Origin: Chitinophagaceae bacterium
GTDB lineage: Bacteria; Bacteroidota; Bacteroidia; Chitinophagales; Chitinophagaceae
NCBI GenBank assembly: GCA_023957575.1
Contig: JAMLGU010000002.1
Coordinates: forward strand, 124,001 to 188,000
Length of the DNA stretch: 64,000 nt
Direction: 5' to 3'
Below are positions 36,493 through 44,736 of this stretch, one piece after another (the stretch's first letter is position 1; every line of letters starts with the position of its first letter). The position numbers were made by a program, and so were the translations under genes. The notes under the pieces were generated by a model. That model searched no databases. It was not told the origin of the DNA and saw only the letters and a program-made list of their open reading frames with translations.

Positions 36493-37722
36493 ATGAGCAG
36501 CAATACAGAACTTTCTTTCGACAATACCGAATTTGCCTTTCAATACAAAAGCGACAAAGAACTCAAATTAGCAAATTTTCTTTTTTCTTCAATGGGAATA
36601 CCGCTTTTGGTAAAAATGGGCACCCGGATAACTCCCTGGGCTATAAAATCGGGCTTACCGATAAAAGGCCTGATAAAAAGAACCATTTTCAAGCAATTTG
36701 CCGGAGGGGAGACACTGGAAGATACTGCAACACTTGCCCAACACCTGGGCAAATACCATGTGGGCATCATCCTCGATTATGCGGTGGAAGGCGGCGATGA
36801 ATCCGAAGCAGAATACGATAAAGCGGCAGAACAATTCATCAAAGTTATCAACTATGCTGCCACTCAGTCCAATATTCCTTTTATGAGCGTGAAGGTAACC
36901 GGACTTTCAAGAGAATCCCTTCTTGAAAAATTGGATGAAATGATGAAAAAAGCAGAGGGAAGTCTCATTAAAAGATATGAAAAAGCCTTGGCGCAGCTCG
37001 ATGAAGAAGAAAAGAAGGAATGGGACCGAGTTAAGGAAAGGCTAATCAAAATATGCAAACAGGCTGAAGAAAAAAATGTGGGCATGATGGTGGATGCCGA
37101 AGAAACCTGGATTACCGACCCATTGGATGCGCTTGTAACGCTGATGATGGATTCTTTCAACAGAGAAAAACCCATCATTTACAATACTGCCCAAATGTAC
37201 CGCCACGACAGGTTGCAATTTGTAAAAGATTGTTATGAAGCTGCTTCAGAGAGAGGATTTATTTTTGCCATCAAATTAGTGAGGGGGGCATATATGGAAA
37301 AGGAAAGAGAAAGAGCTGCCGAACTCAATTATCCTTCACCCATTCAGCCGAATAAAGAGGCTACCGATAATGATTTTAATGACGCAGTTAATTTCTGTAT
37401 CAGTCATTTGGATAAAATCGCTGTGAACATTTCATCGCATAACGAAAAAAGCAATCTGATAGCAATAGAACAACTTCGGGAAAATTATATTCCTTTGAAT
37501 CATCCTCATGTTAGTTTCAGCCAGTTGTTTGGGATGAGCGACAATATTACCTTCAATCTTGCTAAAGCAGGCTGTAATATTTGCAAATATTTGCCATTCG
37601 GACCGGTTAAAGAAGTAATTCCCTACCTGATGCGTCGGGCACAGGAAAATACTTCGGTGAAAGGTCAAACCGGTCGTGAAATTGGGCTGATTAAAAAAGA
37701 AATCAAAAGAAGAGGGTTGTAG
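36493..37722 (+). CDS. Proline dehydrogenase, single-domain
   Basis: A 409-residue FAD enzyme oxidising L-proline to pyrroline-5-carboxylate and feeding electrons to quinone. It consists of the PRODH barrel only, without the aldehyde dehydrogenase part found in proteobacterial PutA. Typical motifs are VGIILDYAVEG, MSVKVTG, MVDAEETWI (near residue 200), NTAQMYRHDRL, IKLVRGAYMEKERERA and the end PYLMRRAQENTSVKGQ. A charged, helical insertion of about 35 residues (RYEKALAQLDEEEKKEWDR) lies between the second and third barrel motifs and is common in Bacteroidota versions. P5C dehydrogenase is not adjacent. Confidence 0.93.
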   Translation: MSSNTELSFDNTEFAFQYKSDKELKLANFLFSSMGIPLLVKMGTRITPWAIKSGLPIKGLIKRTIFKQFAGGETLEDTATLAQHLGKYHVGIILDYAVEGGDESEAEYDKAAEQFIKVINYAATQSNIPFMSVKVTGLSRESLLEKLDEMMKKAEGSLIKRYEKALAQLDEEEKKEWDRVKERLIKICKQAEEKNVGMMVDAEETWITDPLDALVTLMMDSFNREKPIIYNTAQMYRHDRLQFVKDCYEAASERGFIFAIKLVRGAYMEKERERAAELNYPSPIQPNKEATDNDFNDAVNFCISHLDKIAVNISSHNEKSNLIAIEQLRENYIPLNHPHVSFSQLFGMSDNITFNLAKAGCNICKYLPFGPVKEVIPYLMRRAQENTSVKGQTGREIGLIKKEIKRRGL

Positions 37723-37803
37723 GCGTTACATATAGTTGCCTCCCGAAAATTCACAAGTCAAATTAATTTAAATGATTTTTATTGTAAAATATACAAATAT
37801 AAA

Positions 37804-39246
37804 ATGACTAACAATCTTAACAATTATTTCCGTATAAAAAGGAGCACAGCACTCCTTCTGTTTTTATTCATATTTCAAAATGGTTTTGCCGCCATTCGAT
37901 TGCCTAATACAATTAGCAGCAATATGGTGCTTCAGCAAAACAACCATGCCACACTTTGGGGATGGGCAAGCCCTGCCGAAAAGATATTTGTTACTACTTC
38001 GTGGAACAACAAAACCGACTCGGTAGTTGCTGATGGCAATGCTCATTGGAAAATAAAAATTCCTACAAGCACAGCCGGTGGACCTTATACAATAACGTTG
38101 AAAGGACAAAATACCATTACACTCAAAAATATTCTGTTAGGCGAAGTTTGGGTTTGTTCCGGTCAATCCAATATGGAATGGAGCAGTTATCAAAAACTTC
38201 AGCAAATTCTTGATGAACTACCCCACAGCGCTAATAACAATATCAGATTGTTTCAGGTAAATAAATCTACCGCCACATTCCCTCAGGACAATTTAGAGGG
38301 TCAATGGCAGGTGTGTGGTCCCGAATCTCTGAAAGGATTTAGTGCTGTAGGTTATTTTTTTGCAAAGGAATTACAGAAAAAACTAAATGTTCCTGTTGGA
38401 ATTATCAATTCAAGTTGGGGCGGCACACCGGCAGAAACCTGGACTCCTGCCGAAGTAGTGGCATCCAATAATGAACTTTTAAAATTGGCAGAAGAAAAAA
38501 AACCAACCCCCTGGTGGCCTGTGTTACCCGGCTATGCCTACAATGCCATGATTTATCCATTAACCAACATTACCATTGCAGGAGCCATCTGGTATCAGGG
38601 CGAAAGTAATACCGCCACTTATTCAAGCTATCAAACTCTTTTTTCATCAATGATAAATAGTTGGAGAGCGGCCTGGAAGATTGATTTTCCCTTTTATTTT
38701 GTACAGATTGCGCCATATACCTATGGCAGCAATAATGAAGGAAATTTACTGAGAGAGCAACAAACAAAAACACTGTCAACTCCCAAAACAGGCATGGTGG
38801 TAATAACTGACTTAGTAGATAATGTAAAAGATATTCATCCAACCAATAAAATTGACGTAGCCAAAAGGCTGGCATCTTATGCCCTGGCCGAAACCTATCA
38901 TTTAAACATGGGTAATTACAAAAGCCCTATGTTCAGAAATATGGAGATTAAAAAAGGTAAAGCTTATCTTTATTTCGACAATGCACCAAACGGTTTTATG
39001 CTGAATTCGGGAAAAACTGCCAACGAGTTTTTGATTGCAGGAGCAGACAAGGAATTTCTTCCCGCTACCGTAAAAATCGAAAAAGACAGGCTGGTGGTCT
39101 TTAATCCTAAAATTAAAGAGCCGGTTGCCATCCGGTTTTCTTTCAGCAATACGGCTGTATCTAATATTTTCAGCAAAGAAGGTTTACCCATTGCGCCATT
39201 CAGGACGGATGACTGGCCTGTAAATACAGACAAAGTCAACCCTTAA
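37804..39246 (+). CDS. Sialate O-acetylesterase-type SGNH carbohydrate esterase
   Basis: A secreted SGNH hydrolase of 480 residues. The N-terminus has a hydrophobic signal (ALLLFLFIFQNGFAA, residues 16-30). The catalytic Ser is in the GQSNMEW block (WVCSGQSNMEWSS near residue 119). NSSWGGTPAETWTP supplies the Gly/Asn oxyanion part, WYQGESN follows near residue 266, and the His lies in DLVDNVKDIHPTNK. The N- and C-terminal beta domains match the SASA/DUF303 family. It removes acetyl groups from sialic acids or from plant/host glycans; the actual substrate cannot be inferred. It stands alone. Confidence 0.9.
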   Translation: MTNNLNNYFRIKRSTALLLFLFIFQNGFAAIRLPNTISSNMVLQQNNHATLWGWASPAEKIFVTTSWNNKTDSVVADGNAHWKIKIPTSTAGGPYTITLKGQNTITLKNILLGEVWVCSGQSNMEWSSYQKLQQILDELPHSANNNIRLFQVNKSTATFPQDNLEGQWQVCGPESLKGFSAVGYFFAKELQKKLNVPVGIINSSWGGTPAETWTPAEVVASNNELLKLAEEKKPTPWWPVLPGYAYNAMIYPLTNITIAGAIWYQGESNTATYSSYQTLFSSMINSWRAAWKIDFPFYFVQIAPYTYGSNNEGNLLREQQTKTLSTPKTGMVVITDLVDNVKDIHPTNKIDVAKRLASYALAETYHLNMGNYKSPMFRNMEIKKGKAYLYFDNAPNGFMLNSGKTANEFLIAGADKEFLPATVKIEKDRLVVFNPKIKEPVAIRFSFSNTAVSNIFSKEGLPIAPFRTDDWPVNTDKVNP

Positions 39247-39360
39247 TATCTATTTGATTATCAATATACAACATAGTAATTAAGCGCTATTTGCACCTAC
39301 TGTTTATAACTAATAGTCTAAAATCCTAAACATTATTATCTGTTTTGGTATCTTGCAGCC

Positions 39361-40155
39361 ATGCAGCAGTATTTACATCTTTTACAACATATTTTAGACA
39401 ACGGAGTTGAAAAAAGCGATCGCACCGGTACCGGTACCATCAGTACTTTTGGGTACCAGATGCGGTTCGACCTGAGCAAAGGGTTTCCCTTAGTAACCAC
39501 CAAAAAAGCGCATCTGAGGAGTATAATTTATGAGTTGCTGTGGTTTTTGAGAGGAGGCACCAATATCAAATACCTTAATGATCACAGAGTAACTATTTGG
39601 GATGAGTGGGCTGATGAAAACGGCGACCTCGGCCCTGTTTATGGGAAACAATGGCGCAGTTGGGAGGGAAAAGACGGCAAAGTAATTGATCAAATTAGCG
39701 ATGTGATTGAACAAATCAAAAAAAATCCCGACAGTCGCCGCCTGATCGTGAGCGCCTGGAACGTGACAGACCTGCCTGAAATGGCTTTGATGCCTTGTCA
39801 CAACATGTTTCAGTTTTACGTTGCCAACGGAAAATTAAGTTGTCAGCTTTACCAACGCTCTGCCGATGTTTTTCTGGGGGTTCCTTTCAATATTGCGTCT
39901 TATGCGCTTCTTACAATGATGATTGCTCAGGTTTGTAATCTTGAAGTCGGTGAGTTTGTGCATACTTTCGGCGATGTACACATTTATTCCAATCATCTGG
40001 AACAGGTGAAGCTCCAGTTGAGCCGCGAGCCTTATCCGTTGCCAACGATGGAAATCAATAAGGAAGTAAAAAATATATTTGATTTTGAATATGAAGATTT
40101 TATATTGGTTAACTACCAGTCGCATCCGGCAATAAAAGCGACAGTAGCTGTTTAA
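39361..40155 (+). CDS. thyA: Thymidylate synthase
   Basis: A 264-residue folate-dependent enzyme that methylates dUMP to dTMP. The N-terminus has [19 protein letters not shown] (folate/dUMP contacts). The catalytic Cys is in the block [12 protein letters not shown] near residue 146, and the signature continues with [19 protein letters not shown]. It ends with the conserved C-terminal Val used to close the active site (KATVAV). Its product dihydrofolate is recycled by the next gene, folA, 124 bp downstream; the pairing is ancient and functional. Confidence 0.97.
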   Translation: MQQYLHLLQHILDNGVEKSDRTGTGTISTFGYQMRFDLSKGFPLVTTKKAHLRSIIYELLWFLRGGTNIKYLNDHRVTIWDEWADENGDLGPVYGKQWRSWEGKDGKVIDQISDVIEQIKKNPDSRRLIVSAWNVTDLPEMALMPCHNMFQFYVANGKLSCQLYQRSADVFLGVPFNIASYALLTMMIAQVCNLEVGEFVHTFGDVHIYSNHLEQVKLQLSREPYPLPTMEINKEVKNIFDFEYEDFILVNYQSHPAIKATVAV

Positions 40156-40279
40156 GACGTATTGAAATAATTGCTATTTTTACAGATAGCATTCAAAAAC
40201 AAAGAATAATACACGATAGCTTAAAACGATACCTTCAACTTTTGCATTTTAAATTCAACCATTTATATTTTAAATTTTT

Positions 40280-40771
40280 ATGACCATTTCCTTAGTAGTA
40301 GCCATATCCAATAATTACGCCATTGGCAAAGACAATCAGTTGATGTGGTCTTTGCCCAATGACATGAAGCATTTTAAAAACATTACCTGGGCGTTGCCGG
40401 TAGTGATGGGTCGAAAAACTTTCGAGGGTTTGAAAAAGCCCTTGCCCGGAAGAAAAAATATTGTACTCAGTACTAAAAAAGGGCTTACAATAGATGGCGC
40501 AATAGTAGTAAATTCATTAGCGGATGTAGAGTTTTTAGTGAAAGAAATGGATGTAAAAGAAATGATGGTCATTGGCGGCGGCGAAATATTTGAACTATAT
40601 TTTTCAAAAGCCGATAAAATCTACTTAACACGGGTGAATACTGCGATGGAGGGAGATACTTATTTTCCGGAAATAAACGAAAAAGAATGGACACTCACCA
40701 GCAAGGTAGAAAACAAGGCTGATGAAAAGCATGCTTTTGATTACAGCTTTGAAACCTGGGAGCGGAGATAG
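40280..40771 (+). CDS. folA: Dihydrofolate reductase
   Basis: A 163-residue NADPH enzyme that reduces dihydrofolate to tetrahydrofolate. Motifs: AISNNYAIGKDNQLMWSLPND (substrate/NADPH loop, Asp/Glu catalytic position taken by Asn-Asp), VMGRKTFEGL, and VIGGGEIFELYF in the C-terminal half. Acts with thyA just upstream. The stop TAG at 40769-40771 is immediately followed, in the same frame, by a hexamer repeat array; read-through would add a V/A/I-E/K tail to the protein, but the stop is normal here. Confidence 0.95.
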   Translation: MTISLVVAISNNYAIGKDNQLMWSLPNDMKHFKNITWALPVVMGRKTFEGLKKPLPGRKNIVLSTKKGLTIDGAIVVNSLADVEFLVKEMDVKEMMVIGGGEIFELYFSKADKIYLTRVNTAMEGDTYFPEINEKEWTLTSKVENKADEKHAFDYSFETWERR

Positions 40772-40843
40772 GGTGAGGGTGAGAATGAGGTTAAGATTAA
40801 GGTTGAGGTTGAGGTTGAGGCTAAGGCTAAGGTTGAGATTGAG
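40772..40843 (+). repeat. Hexanucleotide tandem array (GTTGAG family) after folA
   Basis: Twelve consecutive hexamers with consensus (G/A)(T/C)T(G/A)AG, for example GTTGAG three times in a row at 40802-40819 and GCTAAG twice at 40820-40831. The array begins with the base after the folA stop codon and keeps its reading frame. The same hexamers, in the same codon phase, encode the Ala/Val-Glu/Lys linker of the ABC-F protein (55883-55943). Confidence 0.85.
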
Positions 40844-40984
40844 AAGTGTAGAAAAAGTATATTAATCGAAAAATAATCATAAAACAATAAACTTTGAACA
40901 TTGAACCCTAAAGGGCTACGGCTACAGCGTTCAACTACGGCGATATAAGCTATTGGCTTTTTGCTTTAGGCTATAGGCAATTTG

Positions 40985-41055
40985 ACAATTTGACAATCAG
41001 TAATCTGTAATCTAACATCAAATATCTAAAATCTTAAATCCAAAATCCTAAATCC
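40985..41055 (+). repeat. Degenerate AT-rich direct repeats (AATCT/AAATC units)
   Basis: Runs of short units such as CAATC, GTAATCTGTAATCT, AAATCTTAAATCC and AAAATCCTAAATCC. Spaced about 7-9 bp apart, they lead directly up to the ATG at 41058. Such units are common between genes in Bacteroidota and carry no clear function. Together with the array above, the 286-bp gap between folA and the methyltransferase is filled by repeats. Confidence 0.55.
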
Positions 41056-41057
41056 CC

Positions 41058-41858
41058 ATGGTTTATTCTCCACTACAGGCTGCTACCAAATATTTTAAAT
41101 ATTATATTCATGCTGCCAACAGCAAAGGACACGGAACGCACTCCCCTTTTGTTTTTGAGTTTATTACTAAAATTTTAAATGATTTCAATGCCTATGATGT
41201 ATATCAAAAAGTAGAACCACTGAGGAAACAACTCAAAAAAGACAATCGGGAACTTACCATTCAGGATTTTGGAGCTGGTTCTGCTGCTACAGACTCCGAT
41301 AAACGCAGTATCGCTTCTATTGTCAGAAATGCAGCAAAGTCCAAGAAATTTGCACAATTATTATATCGCATTGTAAAATATTATAAGTTTTCAAACATTC
41401 TGGAACTGGGTACATCACTTGGACTCACTACCTGTTATCTCTCCCTTGCCAATCCGGAAGGGAAAATCATTACCCTCGAAGGCGCTGATGAAGTGGCTGA
41501 TATTGCCGGGCAAAATTTTAGACAGCTCAATTTAACAAATATTGAACTTATCAAAGGAAATTTTGACCAGACATTGGAAACGGCTTTACAAAAAATGCCT
41601 TCAATTGACTTTGCTTTCATTGACGGCAATCATCGCAAGGAACCTACCGAGCGGTATTTCAATCAGTTATTGCCTCACCTGCACAATGACAGCATTTTGG
41701 TTTTTGACGATATTCACTGGAGCGCCGAAATGGAATCTGCATGGAAAAACATTGTGGCACACGAATCTGTTACCTGTGATATTGACCTGTTTTATATCGG
41801 TATCGTAAGTTTTAAAAAAGAGTTTAAAGAAAAACAGACTTTTAGCGTTAGGTTTTGA
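41058..41858 (+). CDS. Class I SAM-dependent methyltransferase
   Basis: A 266-residue Rossmann methyltransferase. Its N-terminal part has AANSKGHGTHSPFVFEFI, a stretch common to one Bacteroidota subgroup. The SAM-binding glycine motif is NILELGTSLGLTTCYLSL near residue 113, and FAFIDGNHRKEPTERYFN near 185 is the acidic post-II region of O-methyltransferases of the caffeoyl-CoA type. The substrate is unknown. It stands before the dihydroorotase-like gene, 58 bp apart. Low-complexity repeats precede the start, which may disguise the promoter. Confidence 0.83.
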   Translation: MVYSPLQAATKYFKYYIHAANSKGHGTHSPFVFEFITKILNDFNAYDVYQKVEPLRKQLKKDNRELTIQDFGAGSAATDSDKRSIASIVRNAAKSKKFAQLLYRIVKYYKFSNILELGTSLGLTTCYLSLANPEGKIITLEGADEVADIAGQNFRQLNLTNIELIKGNFDQTLETALQKMPSIDFAFIDGNHRKEPTERYFNQLLPHLHNDSILVFDDIHWSAEMESAWKNIVAHESVTCDIDLFYIGIVSFKKEFKEKQTFSVRF

Positions 41859-41916
41859 TAAAATTCACCGTTTAAAATAATTATCATAAAATCATATTTC
41901 TTAACTTCGCTTCTTA

Positions 41917-43179
41917 ATGAACATTCTCATTAAGCAAGCAAAGATTATTGACCCCACATCTCCACACAATGGTCAAACTGCTGATATCCTTATTTCAAAA
42001 GGAATTATTTTGCGTATTGGTAAAAATCTCAACGTAAAAGCTGATAGAATTATTGAAGAAAAAGGTATTCATGTCTCTCCGGGTTGGATGGATATTTTTT
42101 CAGATTTTGCCGACCCCGGTTTCGAATATCGCGAAACACTGGTAAGCGGCGCCAACGCCGCCGCCAAAGGAGGTTATACCGATGTTTGCGTCATTCCCAA
42201 TACAAAGCCAGTGGCCGACCAGAAAGCTGTAATAGAGTACATTGTTCAAAAATCTAAAGACCTGCCTGCTACCATTCATCCTTTGGGAGCCATTTCTAAA
42301 AATACGGAAGGAAAAGAATTAGCCGAGATGTACGATATGAAGCTGAGTGGCGCTATTGCCTTCACCGATGGGGTAAAACCCATGCAGTCTGCCGGTGTGC
42401 TTGTGAAGGCTTTGCAGTATGTAAAATCGTTTGACGGTGTTATCATTCAACTGCCTGACGATAAAAGCATTAATCCAAACGGATTGATGAACGAAGGAAT
42501 TACTTCTACAAGAATGGGCCTGCTGGGCCGCCCCGAAATTGCTGAAGAAATATTTGTGGCAAGAGATATTAAACTCGCCGCTTATGCAGCATCCAAACTT
42601 CACCTTACGGGCATCAGTGTGGAGGCTTCGATAAAACTGATTAAAGAGGCCAAGAAAAAAGGAAACGGAATATCCTGCTCTGTTACCCCCTATCACCTCT
42701 TTTTCTGCGATGATGACCTCACTTCTTATGATACAAACCTGAAGGTAAACCCGCCACTTCGAAACAAGAAGGACAGAAAAGCGCTTCAAAAGGCAGTGAC
42801 CGATGGCGCTATCGACTGTATTGCATCGCACCATATTCCTTACGACACCGATAATAAAGTGGTAGAATTTGAACATGCCAAAAACGGAATGATTGGTCTG
42901 CAAACTGCCTATGCAGTTGTAAATACTGTATTGCAAGAAACAACTCAGTCAAAAATTGTAGAATTACTGGCGGTTAATCCAAGATTGATTTTAGGACTGG
43001 ATGTTCCTACCATAAAAGAAAGCAACAGTGCATCTATCACCCTTTTCAATCCCATAAAAAAATGGACGCTTACCGAAATGGATATCCTATCTCTTAATAA
43101 AAACACTCCTTTTATAGGCGTAGAACTTATAGGCAAGCCATTAGGCACTATTCATAACAATAAATTAATTCTCCACTAA
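41917..43179 (+). CDS. Dihydroorotase-family protein lacking metal ligands (PyrC'-like)
   Basis: A 420-residue amidohydrolase-fold protein that aligns with dihydroorotases of pyrimidine synthesis: SPGWMDIFSDFADPGFEYRETL near residue 57, GGYTDVCVIPNTKPVADQ, and SHHIPYDTDNKVVEF. Active dihydroorotases have HxH after the first strand (PGxIDxHxHxREPG); here the positions read FSD and the following carboxylysine, histidine and aspartate regions are also changed (TDG, QLPDD). It is therefore probably not catalytic, like the pyrC' subunits that hold aspartate transcarbamoylase together in Pseudomonas. A co-translated DUF4199 gene follows immediately (stop at 43177-43179, next ATG at 43180). Moonlighting enzyme activity cannot be excluded. 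Confidence 0.83.
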   Translation: MNILIKQAKIIDPTSPHNGQTADILISKGIILRIGKNLNVKADRIIEEKGIHVSPGWMDIFSDFADPGFEYRETLVSGANAAAKGGYTDVCVIPNTKPVADQKAVIEYIVQKSKDLPATIHPLGAISKNTEGKELAEMYDMKLSGAIAFTDGVKPMQSAGVLVKALQYVKSFDGVIIQLPDDKSINPNGLMNEGITSTRMGLLGRPEIAEEIFVARDIKLAAYAASKLHLTGISVEASIKLIKEAKKKGNGISCSVTPYHLFFCDDDLTSYDTNLKVNPPLRNKKDRKALQKAVTDGAIDCIASHHIPYDTDNKVVEFEHAKNGMIGLQTAYAVVNTVLQETTQSKIVELLAVNPRLILGLDVPTIKESNSASITLFNPIKKWTLTEMDILSLNKNTPFIGVELIGKPLGTIHNNKLILH

Positions 43180-43671
43180 ATGATGAAACTAACACCTACA
43201 ATAAAAGGGCTCCTCACTGCTGTAGCAATGATAGCAGTGGGATTAATACTTTATTTTAAGAACGTTTCTCCAACCTCATCGTTGATGTTTATCAGTTATT
43301 TTTTATACGGGTTGGGGATAGTGTGGGCAATATTTCCTGTTGCAAAACAAAATAGCAAATTATCATTTGGAACACTTTTTAATGCAGGGTTTAAGTGCTT
43401 TATCGTGGTTACTTTATTTATGGCTTTATATACCTTCACATTTTATAAAGCCAATCCGAAACTCATAGAAGAAAAGGCAGCGCTTACAAAAACCGAACTT
43501 TTAAAAACAGAAAAAAATCGTACTCCTGCCGAAATTGATACGATGATAGAAAATGGCAAAAAGAATTTTGCGGTACTGGCTACATCGGTTTCTATCTTTC
43601 AGTATTTGCTGGTTGGGGCCATTGTAACAGCAGCCACCGCAGGAATGTTATCTTTGTCAAATAAAAAATAA
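43180..43671 (+). CDS. DUF4199 membrane protein
   Basis: A 163-residue inner-membrane protein with four hydrophobic segments: residues 8-24, 33-52, 67-88 and 136-157. Between the third and fourth is a charged soluble loop (EEKAALTKTELLKTEKNRTPAEID). This architecture matches DUF4199, almost always found just before a GT2 glycosyltransferase in Bacteroidota, which is the case here (2 bp before the GT2 gene). It starts directly after the stop of the previous gene. Function unknown. Confidence 0.82.
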   Translation: MMKLTPTIKGLLTAVAMIAVGLILYFKNVSPTSSLMFISYFLYGLGIVWAIFPVAKQNSKLSFGTLFNAGFKCFIVVTLFMALYTFTFYKANPKLIEEKAALTKTELLKTEKNRTPAEIDTMIENGKKNFAVLATSVSIFQYLLVGAIVTAATAGMLSLSNKK

Positions 43672-43673
43672 AA

Positions 43674-44618
43674 ATGGATATTTCAGTAGTTATACCGCTT
43701 TTGAACGAAGAAGAATCACTTCCCGAACTTTCGGCCTGGATTGAAGAAGTGATGCAGGAAAATGGTTTCACCTACGAAATTATTTTTGTAGATGACGGCA
43801 GCACCGATGATTCATGGCAGGTGATTACACAACTGAGAGCTAAAAACGAAAACGTCAAGGGTATAAAATTTCAGCGAAACTATGGAAAATCTGCCGCGCT
43901 TAATGAAGCCTTTAAAGCTGCGCAAGGCGATGTGGTTATCACTATGGATGCTGATTTACAAGACAGCCCCAATGAAATTCCAGAGTTATACAAAATGATT
44001 GCAGTGGATAAATACGACCTCGTAAGCGGCTGGAAGAAAAAGCGATATGACAATAAACTCACAAAAAACCTGCCTTCAAAGTTTTTTAATGGCGTAACCA
44101 GAAAAGTTTCTAAAATCAAATTGCATGATTTTAATTGTGGCCTAAAGGCATACAATAAAAAAGTGGTAAAAAGCATTGAAGTATATGGCGAAATGCACCG
44201 GTATATTCCGGTTCTTGCAAAATGGTCGGGTTTTAAAAAAATTGGCGAAAAAGTAGTAGAACACCGTAAAAGAAAATATGGCGTTACCAAATTTGGTTGG
44301 GACAGGTTCATCAATGGTTTCCTCGACCTGATGTCCATTACTTTTGTAGGCAAATTTTCAAAAAGGCCGATGCACTTTTTTGGCGTTTGGGGAATAATCT
44401 TTTTTGCAATTGGTTTAATCACTTCGCTTTATCTGATTGTTTCCAAGATTATTGATTTTGATTATGGCATTACCAATCGCCCTACATTTTATATTTCGTT
44501 GACGGCCATAATTATTGGTATGCAATTATTTTTGGCAGGTTTTATCGGCGAACTGATTTCACGAAATGCACCCGGTCGTAATTTCTATTTGATTGAAGAA
44601 AAGGCGGGGATTAATTAG
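43674..44618 (+). CDS. Family 2 glycosyltransferase, polyprenyl-phosphate sugar type
   Basis: A 314-residue membrane-anchored GT2 enzyme. The GT-A nucleotide site is VVIPLLNEEESLPELSAWI (start) with DDGSTDDSW near residue 40, and the metal-binding motif is MDADLQDSPNEIPEL near residue 92. Two membrane helices follow at about residues 226-250 and 263-290. This architecture resembles dolichyl/polyprenyl-phosphate mannose or glucose synthases that supply sugars for cell-surface glycans. Which sugar is transferred is unknown. It forms a tight gene pair with DUF4199. Confidence 0.9.
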   Translation: MDISVVIPLLNEEESLPELSAWIEEVMQENGFTYEIIFVDDGSTDDSWQVITQLRAKNENVKGIKFQRNYGKSAALNEAFKAAQGDVVITMDADLQDSPNEIPELYKMIAVDKYDLVSGWKKKRYDNKLTKNLPSKFFNGVTRKVSKIKLHDFNCGLKAYNKKVVKSIEVYGEMHRYIPVLAKWSGFKKIGEKVVEHRKRKYGVTKFGWDRFINGFLDLMSITFVGKFSKRPMHFFGVWGIIFFAIGLITSLYLIVSKIIDFDYGITNRPTFYISLTAIIIGMQLFLAGFIGELISRNAPGRNFYLIEEKAGIN

Positions 44619-44736
44619 AAATATTAGACGAAGGGATTGAAATAATAAAATAATGATTGCTAAATAAACTATCACAAGTAATAGCTTAGAAGCTATCTTC
44701 ATTAATTTGATAAGAAAAAATTATTAGTAGAAGATT

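Noticed and set aside
42319..42936. Long 205-codon frame antisense to the dihydroorotase-like gene
   Set aside because: It mirrors a well-recognised gene, is rich in Cys, His and Phe in no known pattern, and has no start signal.
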